From Hippophae tibetana (lineage: Eukaryota > Streptophyta > Magnoliopsida > Rosales > Elaeagnaceae), in contig CM072805.1 in assembly GCA_037013495.1 (NCBI GenBank), positions 25,612,669-25,676,668 on the forward strand: DNA of 64,000 nt, read 5' to 3'. Below, in pieces: positions 1 to 15,154 of the stretch (within the stretch, counting starts at the first letter, position 1; every line of letters begins with the position of its first letter). The notes beneath the pieces are model-generated. The model had not been told where the DNA came from. It was given only the letters and a program-made list of their open reading frames with translations, and ran no database searches. Position numbers and translations under genes: made by a program.

Positions 1-512
1 CCTCATTGGTCGGAGGTCCATAGAATCTAAATTGGATTCTTTTTCTTTATTTAGATTTTTAGTTTTTCTTAGAAGAGAGAAAGGGTACGCTCTCTAGAAG
101 ATTTGCTCGGGGCTGTTCACTTTCACATGGTCGCTTGGTATCTTGAAACCTCTTTGTTTGCTGGGGTAGGAATGGAAACGTCTGAGAGAGCGCTTCACAA
201 AAGAATCGTGTGGTGCGGTGAAAGGTTTCCCATTGGGGTTTCCGGCCCCCCTAGTCTTCATCTAATTGTGGAAGAGGGGAGGTGAGTCGATACTCAACTC
301 TATCTCTCGTGCCTTTCTTCAGCTTGTTCTTGTTCGTCTATTCGGGACGGGCAGGCAGCCCACATACATGAAGAGAAGAAGAGAGGGGGGTTCCTTGATA
401 TTAAGGTTTCAAGGTGGTCGAAGAAGGCCACAAGTGGAAGCAACCGATGCTTTGGTCATTTAGTTTACTCCTTGCCACCAGTCCGTGCTTGCGCAAAAGC
501 AGGGGTTTCGGC

Positions 513-518
<6 letters not shown>
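1..518. other. mitochondrial-type intergenic DNA (left end of NUMT)
   Basis: No gene recognised. Base composition and short purine-rich words such as gaagaaga and agaaagaga match plant mitochondrial spacer DNA and differ from the AT-rich right half of the window. Two short open frames are present but have no recognisable domain. The left NUMT boundary is not seen and probably lies outside the window. Confidence 0.6.
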
Positions 519-564
<46 letters not shown>

Positions 565-591
565 AGACTCTAACCGCTGAGTCAAGTAGGT
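519..591 (-). tRNA. trnM: tRNA-Met(CAU), plastid-type elongator tRNA
   Basis: Read on the minus strand, a 73-nt sequence starts ACCTACTT and ends AAGTAGG-type acceptor pairing with discriminator A. The D-arm is CTCAGCGGTTAGAG, the anticodon loop CTTTCATAC carries CAU, and the T-arm GGTTCAAATCC is canonical. From memory it closely matches the plastid elongator trnM-CAU that many angiosperm mitochondria carry as a plastid-derived gene. The anticodon stem appears paired (TCTCGC with GGCGAGA), so the cloverleaf looks intact. It is probably silent if this is nuclear DNA. Confidence 0.9.
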
Positions 592-1520
592 CAAGTTGAG
601 TCAAGTAAGAGAAAATAGACCCCTATAAGAGAAAGCCGCGCAACCAGAGTTCCCCTTACTATACAAGGGGGGCGGAACGCTAAGAAAGAGAAAGCGTTAT
701 CACTATACGAAATGAAGCAGCGGCTAGCACGCTAAGATCAACCACTTGGAGAACGTGAAGCCTTTCTTTCTCGATCGTTTGTCTTACTTAATATAAGTGG
801 ATTCCGATTCATGCGGTCGTTCTCTGCTGCATTGGTGTTTTCATTCCCCACTCTCCACCATAACAAAATGTTTCCACTATATCTCAGAAGTAGTCAAAGG
901 AAGTACGACGGAGTAGGAAAAAATTCACTAAGAAGTAGGGCATACAACAATGGATCAATTCATTCAACAAGATCCGTTCGAATCAGACTAGGATGAATGG
1001 GATTGGTCTGACCTCTCGCTCGGATGTAAGACTCCCACCGCCGACAGATGTCCCATGCCACGTTTCGTGCACAACTATGCTCGAGAATGAATGAATTGTG
1101 ATATAGCGCCGAATAAGCCACTGCTCTATTCCCGACTCGAAATCTATAAAGGACTTTAAGGGAGAGAAAATAGGGGCCCTATACCATACATCCTGCTGCC
1201 TCGGGACGACTGCACGTTACATCATAGCAGCATGACCAAATGAAGGCAGAAACCCCTTGTATAGGTTGGGCGTTCCTACGCACCCGGTATCCTGCCCCTT
1301 ACTATAGAACAAAGCAAGGGATTGAGCTGCGTGTTAGCGCTTTACTAATAACATAGAAATTTCTTGCTCGTTAGCGCTTTAGTTATTGAAAACTCAAGTT
1401 TCGCCTGACTCTAACAAGTAAGCAATTCAACTACCTTTTGATATATGTATTCTATTAATGCGCTCAAGCATGCGAAGAAAGCAACAAGCGAGAAAAGCCC
1501 TTTTCTAATAACATAGAAAG

Positions 1521-1555
1521 GGGGCAAACCAAAACCTACTCCTAACAAGTTGCTG
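1521..1555 (+). repeat. 35-bp dispersed direct repeat, copy 1
   Basis: Starts ggggcaaacc and ends acaagttgctg. A second copy with one visible mismatch lies at 2408-2442 in the same orientation. Short repeats of this size are common in plant mitochondrial genomes and take part in low-frequency recombination. Confidence 0.8.
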
Positions 1556-2407
1556 AGTTCGGCTTTCGGGGCTACCTACTTTAGGGATTATGTAATATAT
1601 AAAGAAGAGCCCTCTTAGGGCCTTTTTGTTTAAGGGCTGCTCGCCTTTTTGAAGAGAAGGAAGTGGGATAGCGGAGGTGATTTCGGTAAACCGATGCATG
1701 AGCTGAGGCTCCCATGTCCCGCCGAGCCTCCGAAAAAGTAAGGTCGTAAAACAGCTCATAGGGAGTCAGAAGCAAGCAGAGTCAAAGGCGGGTCAAACTC
1801 ACATAAGCAGAGGGGGAGACACATTCATGAAAAGCGAGAAGCCGTGCCGTGGGGGACTGACCAACTATGAATAGATCTTACTTTCGGGTAAGAGTAGGAA
1901 CATCTATTAGTCCATATCGTGGGTCTACTTGTTACAAAAGGCGAACATCCCCATTCCAAAACATTCACATAGGTCCGTATCGAAAAGGGGAAGAAAAGAG
2001 TTTATTTACCTTGACAATATTTCGGAATGTATCATGGCCCTATCTATTCATCTTTTTCTAAAAATAAAAAAAAGAGTTCCGCATCTCTCCGGGGCCGGGG
2101 GAACAAATAGGCATGGGGAAGAGGGAGAGGGGGGGGACTACGAGCCCTCTCCCGTTGCTGTTCCTGGACTACCCATCCCTTCCTTCCCCTTCGACCCCGG
2201 CCTGGTGAGGTCCGATGAGATCAGATCTCTCGAACGAAGTGAAGGGATAGGAAGAGAAGACTGCTGGCGGGAGATCTCTATTCATTACACCCCCTTGTAA
2301 GGGTAAAATGGAAGTGCGCTCCTGCGCACCAGCTGAAGGAAGGAGCTTTGGAAGCTTACCTTATTATTAGAGAAAGGGTTCCAAACCTATCTTACTAATA
2401 ATAAGAA

Positions 2408-2442
2408 GGGGCAAGCCAAAACCTACTCCTAACAAGTTGCTG
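2408..2442 (+). repeat. 35-bp dispersed direct repeat, copy 2
   Basis: Matches 1521-1555 except for one A/G difference. It ends 66 bp before the rps4 start codon, so it may form part of the rps4 5' flank. Confidence 0.8.
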
Positions 2443-2508
2443 GATCGAAGTAGAACATTCTCCATCCGCCCGCCAGCAGCAGAGGGGGTTCGATTCCCGT
2501 TATACGCG

Positions 2509-3585
2509 ATGTGGCGAAAAAGACTGATTCAACGAGATATGCCTGCATTAAGATTTAAAACTTGTCATCTACTTTCAGGAAATGTTCAGAACAGAGAATT
2601 TACAATAATACAATGCCGCATTCTCCGAAGATTGAGGAACAAGAAGAGATCTATTAAGAGAAAGATTTATCCGAGAGAAAATCTTAACAGTTACATCCAA
2701 TCATAAACTACACGAAAGTTGCCCCTTTTTCATGGGGATTTACCCATCACAGAGATGCACAGAGGAACAGAACGAATTTCATATATCCCTTTTCCACTCA
2801 ATCCAGAAACAAGATCGGACGTTATTCTGGTTCGTCTCCATTTTTGTGAAACTCTTCCTCAAGCAAGGCAGCCGATAAGTCATCGAAGGGTTTGTGTGAA
2901 TAATGGAATGGTAAGCATTACTCATTGGAAAGTTTCCCACGGTGATCTAATATCTTTTCAAGAAAATGACGCGAGAATCCGCGGTGAAGAAATAAGGAGA
3001 TCTTTCTATATCGAAATATCAGTTTAAAAAATAATAGGCAAATTCCTGGATCACCCGGTAAGAATGTGGAGAAAAACCAAAACAGAATGGTTCCACCTAC
3101 TCAAAACTAAGAGGGGATGCCGCCTACTACTAAAATCCCAGTTTTTGCAACAGTTGCGTTCTTCTATGCAAGAAGAAGACTTAGAAAGAACAAAGAAGTT
3201 TGGATCCGAAAAAGTATGCTTAGGCAGTTCCTTCACTGAGCACAACAGAATGAAGAGGAATTTGTATCATTTGAAATCCCTATTCTTATCGAAGAGAAGG
3301 AACGAGAAAAACCGAAATCTTCCTACTCGAACAAGAAGTCATATAGTTTACAACTCTTCTTTATATAGTAATTCGACCTATTGCTCCGCATCCCCCCATC
3401 AGTTTACTATGAAGAGAAGAATCAAAAGGATTGAACTACCTACTCATTATTCAGAGGTGAATCATAGAACACTAAAAGCTGTGGTATTTTATGGACCTAA
3501 CATAGGTCACATCCCTCACGACATAAGATTGAAAGATCTAAACCTTCTTCTTCGGAGCGGAAACAGACGTGGCCAAAACATATAA
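2509..3585 (+). pseudogene. rps4: rps4, mitochondrial ribosomal protein S4 (two internal stops)
   Basis: One reading frame spans 359 codons and matches plant mitochondrial RPS4 throughout. It begins MWRKRLIQRDMPALRF, has the basic central region typical of S4, and ends with IRLKDLNLLLRSGNRRGQNI. RPS4 binds 16S-type rRNA in the small subunit of the mitoribosome. Two in-frame TAA codons break it at 2704-2706 (a glutamine codon in the functional gene as I remember it) and 3025-3027 (a glutamate codon). There is no frameshift. Several substitutions against the remembered protein (R to H in KTCHLL, R to C in IIQCRI) fit CpG transitions, as expected for methylated nuclear DNA. The start is the ATG before WRKRL, which is the usual gene start. 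Identity is very secure; loss of function is secure unless RNA editing removed the stops, and plant U-to-C editing of this kind is rare in angiosperms. Confidence 0.93.
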
Positions 3586-6500
3586 AGATCGGCGTAGTCG
3601 CTCATAGGGACATATCTCTACGGATAAAGGAGAGTCTAGATCGATTCATAGATAGATTTCTATCCATATAGATAGGTATCTCCGTGGATAGAGATAAAGA
3701 TAGGGATCCATCTAGATCTTGATTCACTATTTCCATTTTTTTTTCTTTTTTTTTATGGAGAGGTATAGAATCTAGCAGCAATCCTTCCCGCTAGGCGATA
3801 TCTTTGAGCATTGCTAGGATAATTTTCACTTAATAAGTCATTTCGTTAGTCAGCAGTTCAGCCCGAAGGTAGGCAACTCACTAACTACAGCTTCTATCTC
3901 CTCTAGGTCTCATTAGACTAATCCTTAGTCCTTCTCCCCCGCAACCAAGCCTTAAGGCTTTCCTTATGAGATGTGATGCTCATTAATCGACTGCTTCTCT
4001 CGGGATGCGCGTAAATAAAGACTCTCTTGGTCCTTTCGAAGCAGATATTCGTACGCCATTGGGTTATTTGAGGATGGCACTGGTTTCGGCTTAACTGCTT
4101 TCCTTGGTTGACTTTTGGTTCCAATTTCGCCTTAGGCTAGCAAGGTAAATGGATTTAGGAAAGAAAGATTCCACGTCCCATACGAAAGAAAGACCAGGCG
4201 ATAAAGAATAAAGAGGGCTATGGGGAAAGATTCCAGACCTAGCTCGCTATAGGAAGATTCAATTCCTCCTCCCCGCATAAGAGAAGGGCTTTAACGAAGA
4301 AAGAGATGCGAATGAAAGTGATCCCCCCGGTACAAAGGGCTTTAGCGTTCATGATTGATTTAATGTCAAGAATCCGATTTGCAGATGAAGCAGAAGCAGG
4401 CAAAAGGCTCAAGGTCAGCGAGGAGTTTGCCATACTAGATCGACTCTAAATTACCGAATCGACTCTTTATTCTGTTCATGGTTGGTTGTAAACAAATAGT
4501 CTCTTTAGTCCCACCCCTACCCAACTCTATGGATTTTCTTTAGTTGCTCTTAACCCAGCTCTCAAGTTAGCTCGTGACGGGAAGGCTTTAGCATCATTGA
4601 AAACAGATTCTAAATTAAAGATAGTGGATCCAGTATCTAACAGAGAATGAAGAAAGGATGTGACTACTACATAATATTTAAAAGGGGTTGAAAGAAAAAA
4701 TTAGACTCTCTCCCAGACTAAACGAGATGAGGATAAAAAAACCTAGATCATAGAGTTTCATTGATGCCAAGCCTCATTTGAGTGAACTAATGTTGATGTG
4801 CCTCGCCCCCTCTCCTTCAATAAGGTGATAGAAGCTAGTGGTCCCGATCAAGGCCTTGACAAGATTTATTGCCCCGATCTCTTTCCTGCGGAAGAATTTT
4901 TTCTTCTTAAGGCGATCCTTGAGTTCTATCTAACCTGACCAGAAAGCCTTTGGCATGGTACTTGTAACCGGATATATTTTGTTAGTAGCCGGGGGAACCC
5001 CCCTCTTCAGGCTAGGTGGAGTCCCCCTCTCTTCTTGATTAGGGCGAAGATATTGAGTCTGGATAAGTGGTCGAGACAACTACATGCCGTAACCAGCGTT
5101 CTTTACCGTAGCCACAACCGAAAACAGGAGGAGGTATTCAGAGAGTCACCTTGGCCTTTTTGCTCAAGGGACTGGTTATCTCTCTCTTTTTCTTGGGGGA
5201 AAGATAGAAGTGGAGTGATCCTTATATGTATGGGCGATTTGGAGAGACTAGCACACCGCCTCTTTTTTAACAGAAATAACGGTAAACCAGAGTGGCAACA
5301 GCATGGGCGGATCGGGTACCATGAATATTTTTTAGAGGAATACCTTAAATACACTAATACGGATGCGGAAGTTCAGACATATGCCATAAAGTCAACCATG
5401 ACTGGAGACAGGGTAAACGAGGGAGCTCTTGCTCCTTAGTTTCTTCTTCCATAAAGGCTAATTGCAGTCTTTTCTTTTAGTTTAGTTAATTAGCGAAACC
5501 CGGCTAAGGGAATACCCTAACATACACAGTAAAAAGAGGGTTATGAATGCCATAAGTTCCCCCGCTGCAACTCCTTCTTTCTCTTTGTCCCTCATAGCCC
5601 CAGATCGACTTATAAGTCTTGTTTGCTGGCCTTTGATTCCAGAAAGGGAGACTTCTAGGCTTACGGAAAAAGGCGCTGTTGATCAGACGGAGGTCGGCGT
5701 ACAGGCACAGCTCAAGCGCCCGTAAAGGTAGAGAAGACATGCGAGGCACCCCCGGCTTCCAGCTCTATAGAGGGCTCTGTTTGGTTTGACTATCGTGAGA
5801 GACAATAAGTCTCGAAACAACGGTCAGAAAGAGACCATACAATCTATTTTTGATATCGAACATACACTTTCTTTTTCGATCCGACTGATTAGGTGTACAC
5901 GGGCACGGGGAAGGCACCTACTACAACTCCAGCTTATGCTAGCCGAACTGTGAACTAAGGCTTGTAGCTGTAGTTTGAGATCAGAGAGAATAGAATGCCA
6001 GTTGATCACCGATAGGTGCTGTGATAGAGTCACTCGCTCTTCTGGGCTCGCGTCCTAAACTTGCTCATTTGTTCAAGTGGCAGTTGGCTTCTTGTTCAGG
6101 GAAAGCGAAGCGCTCAAGCTCCGAGGGTCATAGTAAACTCTTTCTTTTCTTTCTGATAGCTAGGAAGCCGAGTTGAACCAGTAATTCTCAAGTCAAGCGA
6201 GAAAGCAAGTGGATTAGAAAATTATCTCGTGCTGGTAGCGAGGCAGATTGAGAGATTCTTTCTTTACAGACTCCGAGGCAGATGAAGAAAACCTATCTCT
6301 TTCCGCTTAGGTGCCGTCAAAGAACTCCTTAGTCAATAAAGCCCACGGTAGGTGCTGCTCTTAGTAAAGCAAGCATTAGTAGTATCGAGCTCGGTACTCG
6401 GTTGAAGGCTAGTCTTGTATTTCAAGGTCTTTTATGACTTCGATTTTTTGATTAAAAGTTGAAATTATAAATCTCATACGTGATGATCGAGATCACCAAT

Positions 6501-7250
6501 TCGTCCTCCTAGTTTTTGAAAGCAACATCAACCAATGGCCATTGGCTATGTTATAGAGAACTCGCCATTCCTATCCTTGTACAGTAACCCTCAGAAACTC
6601 ACTCTGAAATTTCGGGGCAGTCTGAGTGGGGTACAGGTGTTCAGAAGACCTTAGCCGATAAATTCCGAAAAAAGGAAGCGGAGGAGGACTAATGGAAAGC
6701 TTTCCTTGATATGAGTTAGTGGTAGGAAAGCTACGTACTGTGGATCGGCGACAAGAAGGCAGTCATTAGCTCACTTCAAGACGGTGGCTATCGACCCTGC
6801 GGGGTTGGACTTACGAGACTAAAGGGGGCTCTTATAAACCGTCAATCTGCCGAAAGGGTGCGAGACGGAGAGGAGAGGAGAATTTATTATGCCACATCGC
6901 TTATTCTTTCTAATGGATCTTACAGAGCCTGTTCATACACGACATGGTCGAGTTTGATCATAGAAAAGATGCTCTTCAAACGCCTCTTATGGGCTTACGC
7001 GGTGGTTGGAACAAAGACACATTTTTGATTATGAATTCAAATGTGGCAGATAAAAACATATATTCTGCACGACCTAATCAATAGTTCAAGTCACACACTC
7101 CCATAATCCATTTTCTCTTCGGAAAATTCACTTCAACTATGAGTAATGAGTATTAAATAAATAATATAAATAAATAAGACATCTAGTACATTTTTTTTAT
7201 TTAGATAAATATCCAAATACATGTCTTATTCTTTTCAATAATCCATATTT
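3586..7250. other. mitochondrial intergenic DNA
   Basis: No recognised organelle gene in 3.7 kb. It contains short A/T runs near 3730-3760, a set of ATAGATAG-like direct repeats near 3630-3720, and a weak 134-codon frame annotated separately. The last 200 bp (about 7120-7250) turn AT-rich and may already belong to the plastid block (petB-petD spacer). Confidence 0.45.
5035..5439 (+). CDS. unidentified 134-codon open frame
   Basis: I do not recognise this frame. It opens with a TTG codon and its first internal ATG comes late (in ICMGDLERL), so the translation start is doubtful. The C-terminal part, including RIGYHEYFLEEYLKYTNTD, looks more protein-like than the usual spacer frames and is acidic and aromatic. 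It could be a scrap of an integrated sequence in the mitochondrial genome or simply chance. There are no transmembrane or metal-binding motifs. Confidence 0.2.
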   Translation: MIRAKILSLDKWSRQLHAVTSVLYRSHNRKQEEVFRESPWPFCSRDWLSLSFSWGKDRSGVILICMGDLERLAHRLFFNRNNGKPEWQQHGRIGYHEYFLEEYLKYTNTDAEVQTYAIKSTMTGDRVNEGALAP

Positions 7251-7319
7251 GTAGCAATGAAATACTATTGTCCCTACCCCAAGTGATAAATGATTGATTA
7301 CAAATATGTTATATATTCT

Positions 7320-8749
<1,430 letters not shown>

Positions 8750-8862
8750 ATTCTGGAAATACAGAAACAAAGAAATTCCACGATCGAACTACCAAAATAG
8801 AATGGGATAAAAATAAGAGACCTAACTGCTTCACTTTGTATTGAAAAATGAGTCAATAGTTC

Positions 8863-9084
8863 TTATGAATCTAATTCATTGAAATTCCGTCCGGAAGAAT
8901 TATAAATTTCCAAAATAATAGATAGGAATACCGCAAAAAGGGCCATTGCGAGACCCATCAAAGGAGTAGTTCCCCACCCAGGAGCTACTTTACCATATTC
9001 TGAATTCAATGGTTTCAATAAACTCCCTACAATAGTTTGTCTTGGACGAGATTTAGAACCGCCCTCAACGATTTGTGTAGCCAT
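8863..9084 (-). pseudogene. psbH: psbH, photosystem II 10-kDa phosphoprotein (C-terminal frameshift)
   Basis: The frame begins [20 protein letters not shown] and continues with [19 protein letters not shown] and the single transmembrane helix [18 protein letters not shown]. After YNSS the normal C-terminus is lost: about 8 bp appear deleted, so translation runs past the ancestral stop at 8871-8873 to a new TGA-type end at 8863. The length, 73 residues, is coincidentally normal. PsbH is a thylakoid subunit of photosystem II. Confidence 0.92.
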
Positions 9085-9177
9085 AAAACCCTATTTCTTA
9101 TTCATTGAGATATGTTGACTTTGTATACCATTCCGTTGTAAATAAATGATCTTATCATAGATCCATTGTGGTCTTGA

Positions 9178-9321
<144 letters not shown>

Positions 9322-9393
9322 TTGAAGTAATGAGCCTCCCAATATTTATATTGGGAGACTCATTACTTTCAATTGAGATAATGAAAAAGCATT

Positions 9394-9494
9394 TCACTTT
9401 TTAGTTGGAACTTTAGGCGGTTCTCGAAAAAGATAGCAAAAAAAATGATTCCTAGAGTTGAGACTAGGAGGAATGTATAAACCAATGCTTCCAT
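9394..9494 (-). pseudogene. psbT: psbT, photosystem II small subunit (1-nt deletion)
   Basis: The frame begins [20 protein letters not shown], a single-helix photosystem II subunit of normally 33 residues. One T is missing from the run in the codons for IFFRE, so translation after about residue 24 is out of frame. Restoring the count would give 102 nt; 101 are present. Its place between psbB and psbN is canonical. Confidence 0.88.
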
Positions 9495-9673
9495 AGATTC
9501 GATCGTGGTTTAACAATTAGAACTTCCATACCTGTTTATTAGGAATCGTCATCCGGATAAAGAAAGAGCAAGAGTCAAAGAAAAGGCAGCGATTCAAATC
9601 AAGGTTTATCCGGTACCCTATAGCAAAATCAAATCACAAAACGAAAGATTCAAAATAACAAAACAATATTGTA

Positions 9674-12783
<3,110 letters not shown>

Positions 12784-13596
12784 TTGTTTATTTTAGGCTT
12801 CGATTTACATCTCCTTCTTATCAAAATGGAATCCCTTCTTCTTGGAAAAGGACTCTCCTTTTTATTACAAAGGGTCGGGTGGGAAGTAGGTCTCTTTTTG
12901 TCACTCCTTTTTGCTCTGATAAATCTGGAAGACACACCCACTCGAGGTAACATGATGTTACCTTACAGTGATTCTACTTCGAGCCCAAAGCTGCCTTTTC
13001 CCGCCTCATCACCCGTACCCTCAATATCAAGCGGGGGTAGCTCGCTATTTGATGAGTGGTTTGGTACCCAAACGGGGGAGGTATCTTCTGTGGCCCCAAA
13101 CCAGGAGAGGCAGCGGCAGCAAGAAGCTTCCGTGGCCCCAGACCAGGGGCAACCCTCTAACCCACAGCTATTCCACGAAGTAAAGGGGGAGACTCGTTCT
13201 TCGGAAGTTGAAGCCTTCCACTCTACAGCAAGCCAAACTCGATAGATTATTAAATCTCCTTGACCTTGATCTAGATGGGTGCTCCGAGGAACTACTTTTA
13301 GCTCTAAAGGAAAAAATGCTAGAGCTGGAGATAGGACTACGTGGGAATATTGAAACCTGAAGAAAGAGAGCGATCGACATCTTGAAGAACTTTATTCGCG
13401 ACTGGAGAAATTTGTAATCCCCTCCCCTGCTATGAGTCAAAGTGAATTGCTGGGGGATTCGCCAAATCCCGGGGTAGGGGATCTAAAATTCCTCACTCAT
13501 AAACAGGCCTCTATTGAAAATGAGAACTCCCGGTTCTGGAAGGAATTTGAAAACCAGCTCCAACAACTATTTCCACCCGACGGAGGGTTCATGTAG
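12784..13596 (+). pseudogene. plant mitochondrial ORF, broken by two compensating frameshifts
   Basis: The N-terminal part is hydrophobic (MESLLLGKGLSFLLQRVGW, then a probable transmembrane stretch EVGLFLSLLFALI). It is followed by a Ser/Pro-rich linker (SSPVPSISSGGSSLFDEW) and a Gln/Glu-rich section. At about 13,240 the frame must move (LLNLLDLDLDGCSEELLLAL), and near 13,360 it moves back (SDRHLEELYSRLEKFVIP to FENQLQQLFPPDGGF). The last third is a likely coiled coil. The 12784 codon is TTG; the first internal ATG is at about 12826. The layout resembles long presequence-like mitochondrial ORFs, possibly atp6-presequence type, but I cannot name the family firmly. It lies directly upstream of the nad1 intron end. 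Confidence 0.5.
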
Positions 13597-13664
13597 GTGG
13601 AGGCCAAACCGCTTGGTTCGAGGACTGTTGGTCAAAGGAAAGGGGAGGTCCTGATTCCGGGACG

Positions 13665-13698
13665 GAGCCGTATGACGCGAGAGTGTCACGTACGGTTC
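13665..13698 (+). ncRNA. group II intron domain V (nad1 intron 4)
   Basis: A 34-nt sequence GAGCCGTATGACGCGAGA followed by GTGTCACGTACGGTTC folds as a standard domain V hairpin with the GAGC/GTTC closing pairs and bulge. It sits about 40 nt before nad1 exon e, with room for domain VI between. No matR reading frame is present upstream in this window, so only the 3' part of the intron is here. Confidence 0.8.
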
Positions 13699-13737
13699 CT
13701 TTGAGAAGGGTGTGATACCACCACATCCCTACTAACC

Positions 13738-13996
13738 TGGTCCATGCACATCGCTCTTTCCAGGAGGTTGGCCGCCTATCCTAGATCTTCCCATTTTCAA
13801 GAAGATCCTGGGCTCGATCTGGTTTAGTATCAAGGTGATTCTGTTTCTGTTCCTATATATATGGGTCCGTGCAGCATTTCCACGATATTGTTATGATCAA
13901 TTAATGAGACTTGGCTGGAAAGTGTTCTTGCCTCTATCATTAGCTCGGGTAGTCCCCGTTTTTGGTGTTTCAGTCACCTTTCAATGGCTCCCTTAA
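13738..13996 (+). CDS. nad1: nad1 exon e, NADH dehydrogenase subunit 1 C-terminus
   Basis: About 259 bp encode the last exon of mitochondrial complex I subunit 1: [54 protein letters not shown] and a TAA after VTFQWLP. Two transmembrane helices are visible. No stop or frameshift interrupts it. In the family nad1 is assembled by trans-splicing of several genomic pieces, so an isolated exon is expected. The cysteine in PRYCYDQ, where I remember arginine, fits a CpG transition. Proline codons such as the one in FPGGW are typical C-to-U editing targets. The 5' end is placed by the usual exon length and is uncertain by a few bases. Confidence 0.88.
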
Positions 13997-14632
13997 TTAT
14001 GTGCGAGGAATTGCCCTCTTGAGTAACGGGAAGCGGGCTAGTCCCCGAAAATGCCCTTTGTCGTTGGGGATCCAAATCTGACTTGCTGAAACTTGACTTG
14101 TAGGATTGCACTTGAAAAACCTTTAGAGAAAGTGATGAACCTGCATACCAATGTCTATCTTTAAGCCACTTACACCATTTCTTTGTGAATGCTCCGCTTT
14201 GCTCTTTGGCCGCTAGCAACCAGCTTCAGATTCTCCTTAAGGCACCGTGTTGAGTAGGAATTTGAATAGAAACTCTATTTTGGGGCTCAATGTTGCTGGA
14301 CTCTACTCCTCCCTGGGGGCTCGCTCCGCTCTATGCCCAAAGCTTCAAATCAATCACTTGGACAAGCCTACCAACAGCAGGCTCTGGTGGGAGAACGATA
14401 TCCATTGCCTGCTGCCCCATCCCAATAATACGTGTTTATAAACCACCCGTGCACGCGTGGGCTTTCCATTTAGGTAGCTTCCCGGATCTCCCGCAATAAG
14501 CGGGAGTGGTTCCACCGAACGAAGTTTTAGTTGGTTTGTTTTCGTATGATGATTGCTCGCGAACCTACCTTCACGGCTCGTTCCTTCGGAACCTGTGTGT
14601 CTTTACCAACTCGGTCCGCCCGGTAAGCGCTC
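13997..14632. other. mitochondrial intergenic DNA downstream of nad1 exon e
   Basis: No gene recognised. Overlapping open frames at 14247-14499 (+) have no known domain. The stretch ends near a GC-rich segment (cccgcaataagcgggag at about 14,490-14,507) that can form a short hairpin. Confidence 0.45.
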
Positions 14633-15070
14633 ATGACTAAGCGAGACTCGGATGTTGTCTCCAAGTCAATTTCTATTTTTCCGATACCTAAAAAAATCCC
14701 GGCCACTCGCCACGGTCCACTCGTTCACTCGCTGCTTCAAGTAAACCACTCGATGCTCTCTCGAAATCGATTAGTCTTGCTTAGTCACAATAGACGAAGC
14801 TTTTTAGAGACTTCTTTCGCCTTTATGCATGCAGGATTTTCTTCTTTTATTCAATTGTTATGTGGTGCCAGATTTAGAGGCACGTACATCAGATTTGACT
14901 CACTGTATACATTCAGGAAGAGGAGGAACGAAGTCACTCGACAAAAGGAAAGAGAGAGGTACTTAATGAAAGGGGGGAAATGGAGCATTTTTCCGATATT
15001 AAAGCGCCATGGCCACAACTATTCTAGTTGGCAAGGCTTGGAAGCAACAGCGCCTATCAGCGAGAACTAG
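14633..15070 (+). CDS. unidentified mitochondrial ORF, 145 codons
   Basis: Begins with ATG (MTKRDSDVVSKSISIFPIPK) and ends with SWQGLEATAPISEN. Basic overall, with a stretch RKRRNEVTRQKERERYLMKGG that suggests nucleic-acid contact or is simply a purine-rich spacer effect. I do not recognise a family. It lies between nad1 exon e and the 3' end of ccmFC, on the opposite strand to ccmFC. Could be a non-functional chance frame. Confidence 0.3.
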   Translation: MTKRDSDVVSKSISIFPIPKKIPATRHGPLVHSLLQVNHSMLSRNRLVLLSHNRRSFLETSFAFMHAGFSSFIQLLCGARFRGTYIRFDSLYTFRKRRNEVTRQKERERYLMKGGKWSIFPILKRHGHNYSSWQGLEATAPISEN

Positions 15071-15087
15071 GCTTGGCTTGGTTAGTA

Positions 15088-15110
15088 GTGCCCGCCAATT
15101 CTGTCTCACC
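15088..15110 (+). repeat. 23-bp direct repeat, copy 1
   Basis: GTGCCCGCCAATTCTGTCTC followed by ACC. A second copy with one mismatch lies in the ccmFC intron at 16056-16078. It abuts the 15-bp hairpin arm. Confidence 0.75.
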
Positions 15111-15154
15111 GGCCTGCCGGCCCGCTCTGAAGAATTCATGGGCCGGCAGGCCGG
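15109..15154. repeat. 15-bp perfect GC-rich hairpin downstream of ccmFC
   Basis: CCGGCCTGCCGGCCC at 15109-15123 is exactly complementary in reverse to 15140-15154, with a 16-nt loop. It begins 60 nt beyond the ancestral ccmFC stop on the minus strand. Plant mitochondrial mRNA 3' ends are often set or protected by such stem-loops, so it is a candidate ccmFC 3' end element. Confidence 0.75.

Larger units (their letters stand above)
592..2508. other. mitochondrial intergenic DNA upstream of rps4
   Basis: No recognised gene. Open frames here (for example 811-996 and 1929-2300, both +) have no family resemblance I can name. The stretch contains one copy of a 35-bp dispersed repeat and several variants of a 'taataacatagaaa' word, as is usual in plant mitochondrial spacers. 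The last 70 bp before rps4 may be its native 5' leader. Confidence 0.5.
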
